Origin: Acidobacteriota bacterium
GTDB taxonomy: Bacteria; Acidobacteriota; Terriglobia; Terriglobales; Acidobacteriaceae
Direction: 5' to 3'
Length of the DNA stretch: 7,558 nucleotides
Assembly (NCBI GenBank): GCA_021781255.1
Contig: JAJXXG010000037.1
Coordinates: forward strand, 1 to 7,558
A program made the translations under genes and the position numbers. The notes under the pieces are model-generated. The model made no database searches. It saw only the letters and a list, made by a program, of their open reading frames with translations, and was not told the origin of the DNA. Positions 6,331 to 7,558 of this stretch are shown in pieces (the first letter of the stretch is position 1; each line of letters opens with the position of its first letter).

Positions 6331-7558
6331 ATGCATTTGCTCGGTATTCGTGCGTTTGAGCACAAGGAGAGCCCCGTACGCCAGCGCTCAGGGCGTTCAG
6401 GCCAACGTCTGCGGGCCGCTGCAGCGGCCATGCTCACAATCATGGCAGGAGCGCCTACAGGGTTCGCTCAGCAGACAGCTCCCACCGTTACGGACAGGGC
6501 TGCCTCTACTTTGCCGGCTGCCCCAAAGCCCGTACTTACGCAGCCACTTGATCTTCGCCAGTCAATGCGCAATTACAGCAAGCCCGCCGGCCGTACCTGG
6601 GGTGACCCCGTCGCATGGTTCATCCCCACATCCATTCCCAAGGCCAGCTTTCAGAACTCGCCACGCCTGACGGATTTGATGAAGGATGGCAAGATTTATC
6701 TGAGCCTGTCTGACGCGCTGGCGCTGGCCCTTGAGAATAACTACGACATTGCCATTGCCCGCTATAACCTGGATATCGCAGACACAGACATTTTGCGCAC
6801 GAAGACAGGTGCCACGCCTTTGGGTGCGCCTGCCGGCCTGGTGACCAACACTCTTGGCGGTGCCTCATCTACGCTCACCGCAGGCGGCGGTCCCGGCGGC
6901 ACCAGTGTTGGCGCCGGCGGCGCCGGTTCCGGAACCTCTGGCCTTTCCCTCACTACTCAGGGCGCTGGCCCGGCGCCGGAAAGCCTTGAGCCGTCAGTCA
7001 GTGCCAACATACAATTTGATCGTGCACGACAGGTTTCCACCAGCTTCTTCACTGGCGGCACCAGTTCGACCAACACCTACAACTTTACTTACAATCAGGG
7101 TTTTGTCACCGGCACCTCACTGCAGTTCAGCTTCAACAATACCTACGCGACCACATCGAACGGTGTAACCCTCTTCAGCCCGCAGCTCAGCTCCGACTTC
7201 AAGGCTACAGTGACGCAGCACCTTCTGCAGGGTGCAGGCATTTGGGTCAACAAGCGCTTTATCTACCAGGCGATTAATGATCGTCGGATCACGAATTCAG
7301 CCTTCCGCCAGCAGATTCTCTACACGGTGAATCAGGTGGAGAACATTTACTGGGGTCTGGTGAGCGCTTATGAGGATGTGCAGGCCAAGGACCGCGCGTT
7401 GCAGCAAAGCACGCAACTCCTGGCCGACGACAAGAAGCAACTCCAGATAGGTACCATGGCTCCGCTAGATGTCGTCAACGCTGAAGCTCAGGTGGCTACT
7501 GACCGCCAGGCGCTCATCAGCTCACAGAACACACTCAACTATCAGCAGCAGGTCATTA
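6331..7558 (+). CDS. TolC-family outer-membrane efflux protein (3' end outside window)
   Basis: The frame stays open from the ATG at 6331 to the end of the window (409 codons plus one base), so the C-terminus is missing. The start is well set: GGAGAGG (6320-6326) lies 4 nt upstream. The N-terminus has a long basic stretch with many Arg (about 7-28), then a hydrophobic core (29-45) and a likely signal-peptidase site near GFAQ-Q (44-48), so export to the periplasm is expected. After a linker, the first TolC helix (LSLSDALALALENNYDIAIA, 124-143) begins. A Gly/Ala/Ser-rich insert (about 163-219) separates it from the Thr/Asn/Phe-rich predicted barrel strands (221-290). Long polar helices follow from about 305, including IGTMAPLDVVNAEAQVA (373-389), the typical TolC repeat motif. 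Such proteins trimerise into the outer-membrane duct of tripartite efflux pumps or type I secretion systems. Partner pump genes are not in the window and may lie downstream. It is divergent from truA. Confidence 0.95.
   Translation, partial: MHLLGIRAFEHKESPVRQRSGRSGQRLRAAAAAMLTIMAGAPTGFAQQTAPTVTDRAASTLPAAPKPVLTQPLDLRQSMRNYSKPAGRTWGDPVAWFIPTSIPKASFQNSPRLTDLMKDGKIYLSLSDALALALENNYDIAIARYNLDIADTDILRTKTGATPLGAPAGLVTNTLGGASSTLTAGGGPGGTSVGAGGAGSGTSGLSLTTQGAGPAPESLEPSVSANIQFDRARQVSTSFFTGGTSSTNTYNFTYNQGFVTGTSLQFSFNNTYATTSNGVTLFSPQLSSDFKATVTQHLLQGAGIWVNKRFIYQAINDRRITNSAFRQQILYTVNQVENIYWGLVSAYEDVQAKDRALQQSTQLLADDKKQLQIGTMAPLDVVNAEAQVATDRQALISSQNTLNYQQQVI

Noticed and set aside
6762..7168. Pro/Ala-rich frames on both strands inside the TolC-family gene
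   Set aside because: They arise from the Gly-rich codons of the real frame read in other frames; the real frame runs unbroken from 6331 to the window end.

Overview
The window looks like an ordinary stretch of chromosome from a moderately GC-rich Gram-negative bacterium. The best guess is an acidobacterium of the Terriglobia type. This rests mainly on the outer-membrane TolC-family protein at the right end: it carries a long Gly/Ala/Ser-rich insert before its first predicted barrel strand, followed by an Asn/Thr/Phe-rich barrel region, a layout I associate with acidobacterial TolC proteins. The ClC and M20 proteins fit that assignment but do not prove it. There is no sign of a mobile element, CRISPR array, rRNA, tRNA or phage gene.

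Layout from left to right. 1-767 (+) is the C-terminal half of a ClC chloride channel/antiporter with CBS-type domains, cut by the window edge. It converges on a two-gene minus-strand unit: an EamA/DMT transporter (2594-1668) followed 34 nt later by a YwiC-like multi-pass membrane protein (1633-791). The EamA gene is divergent from an MscS-type mechanosensitive channel (2710-3810, +), and the 115-nt gap between them holds a large dyad. The channel gene converges on a second minus-strand pair: tRNA pseudouridine synthase truA (6064-5147) followed after 48 nt by an M20-family metallopeptidase (5098-3833). truA is divergent from a TolC-family outer-membrane efflux protein that starts at 6331 and runs off the right edge. 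The 266-nt gap between them holds several inverted repeats that may be promoter or operator elements. No stretch over 300 nt lacks a gene.

Five of the seven genes encode membrane or envelope proteins: a ClC channel/antiporter, a small-molecule transporter, a membrane protein of unknown role, an osmotic safety valve and an outer-membrane efflux duct. The other two encode a housekeeping tRNA-modifying enzyme and a soluble metallohydrolase. The strand switches four times in 7.5 kb, so these genes do not form one pathway or one operon. I do not see a convincing undescribed system. The points worth a second look are a Tyr-to-Phe change at the expected chloride-coordinating position of the ClC protein, the Gly-rich insert in the TolC protein, and the dyad elements in the two divergent gaps.
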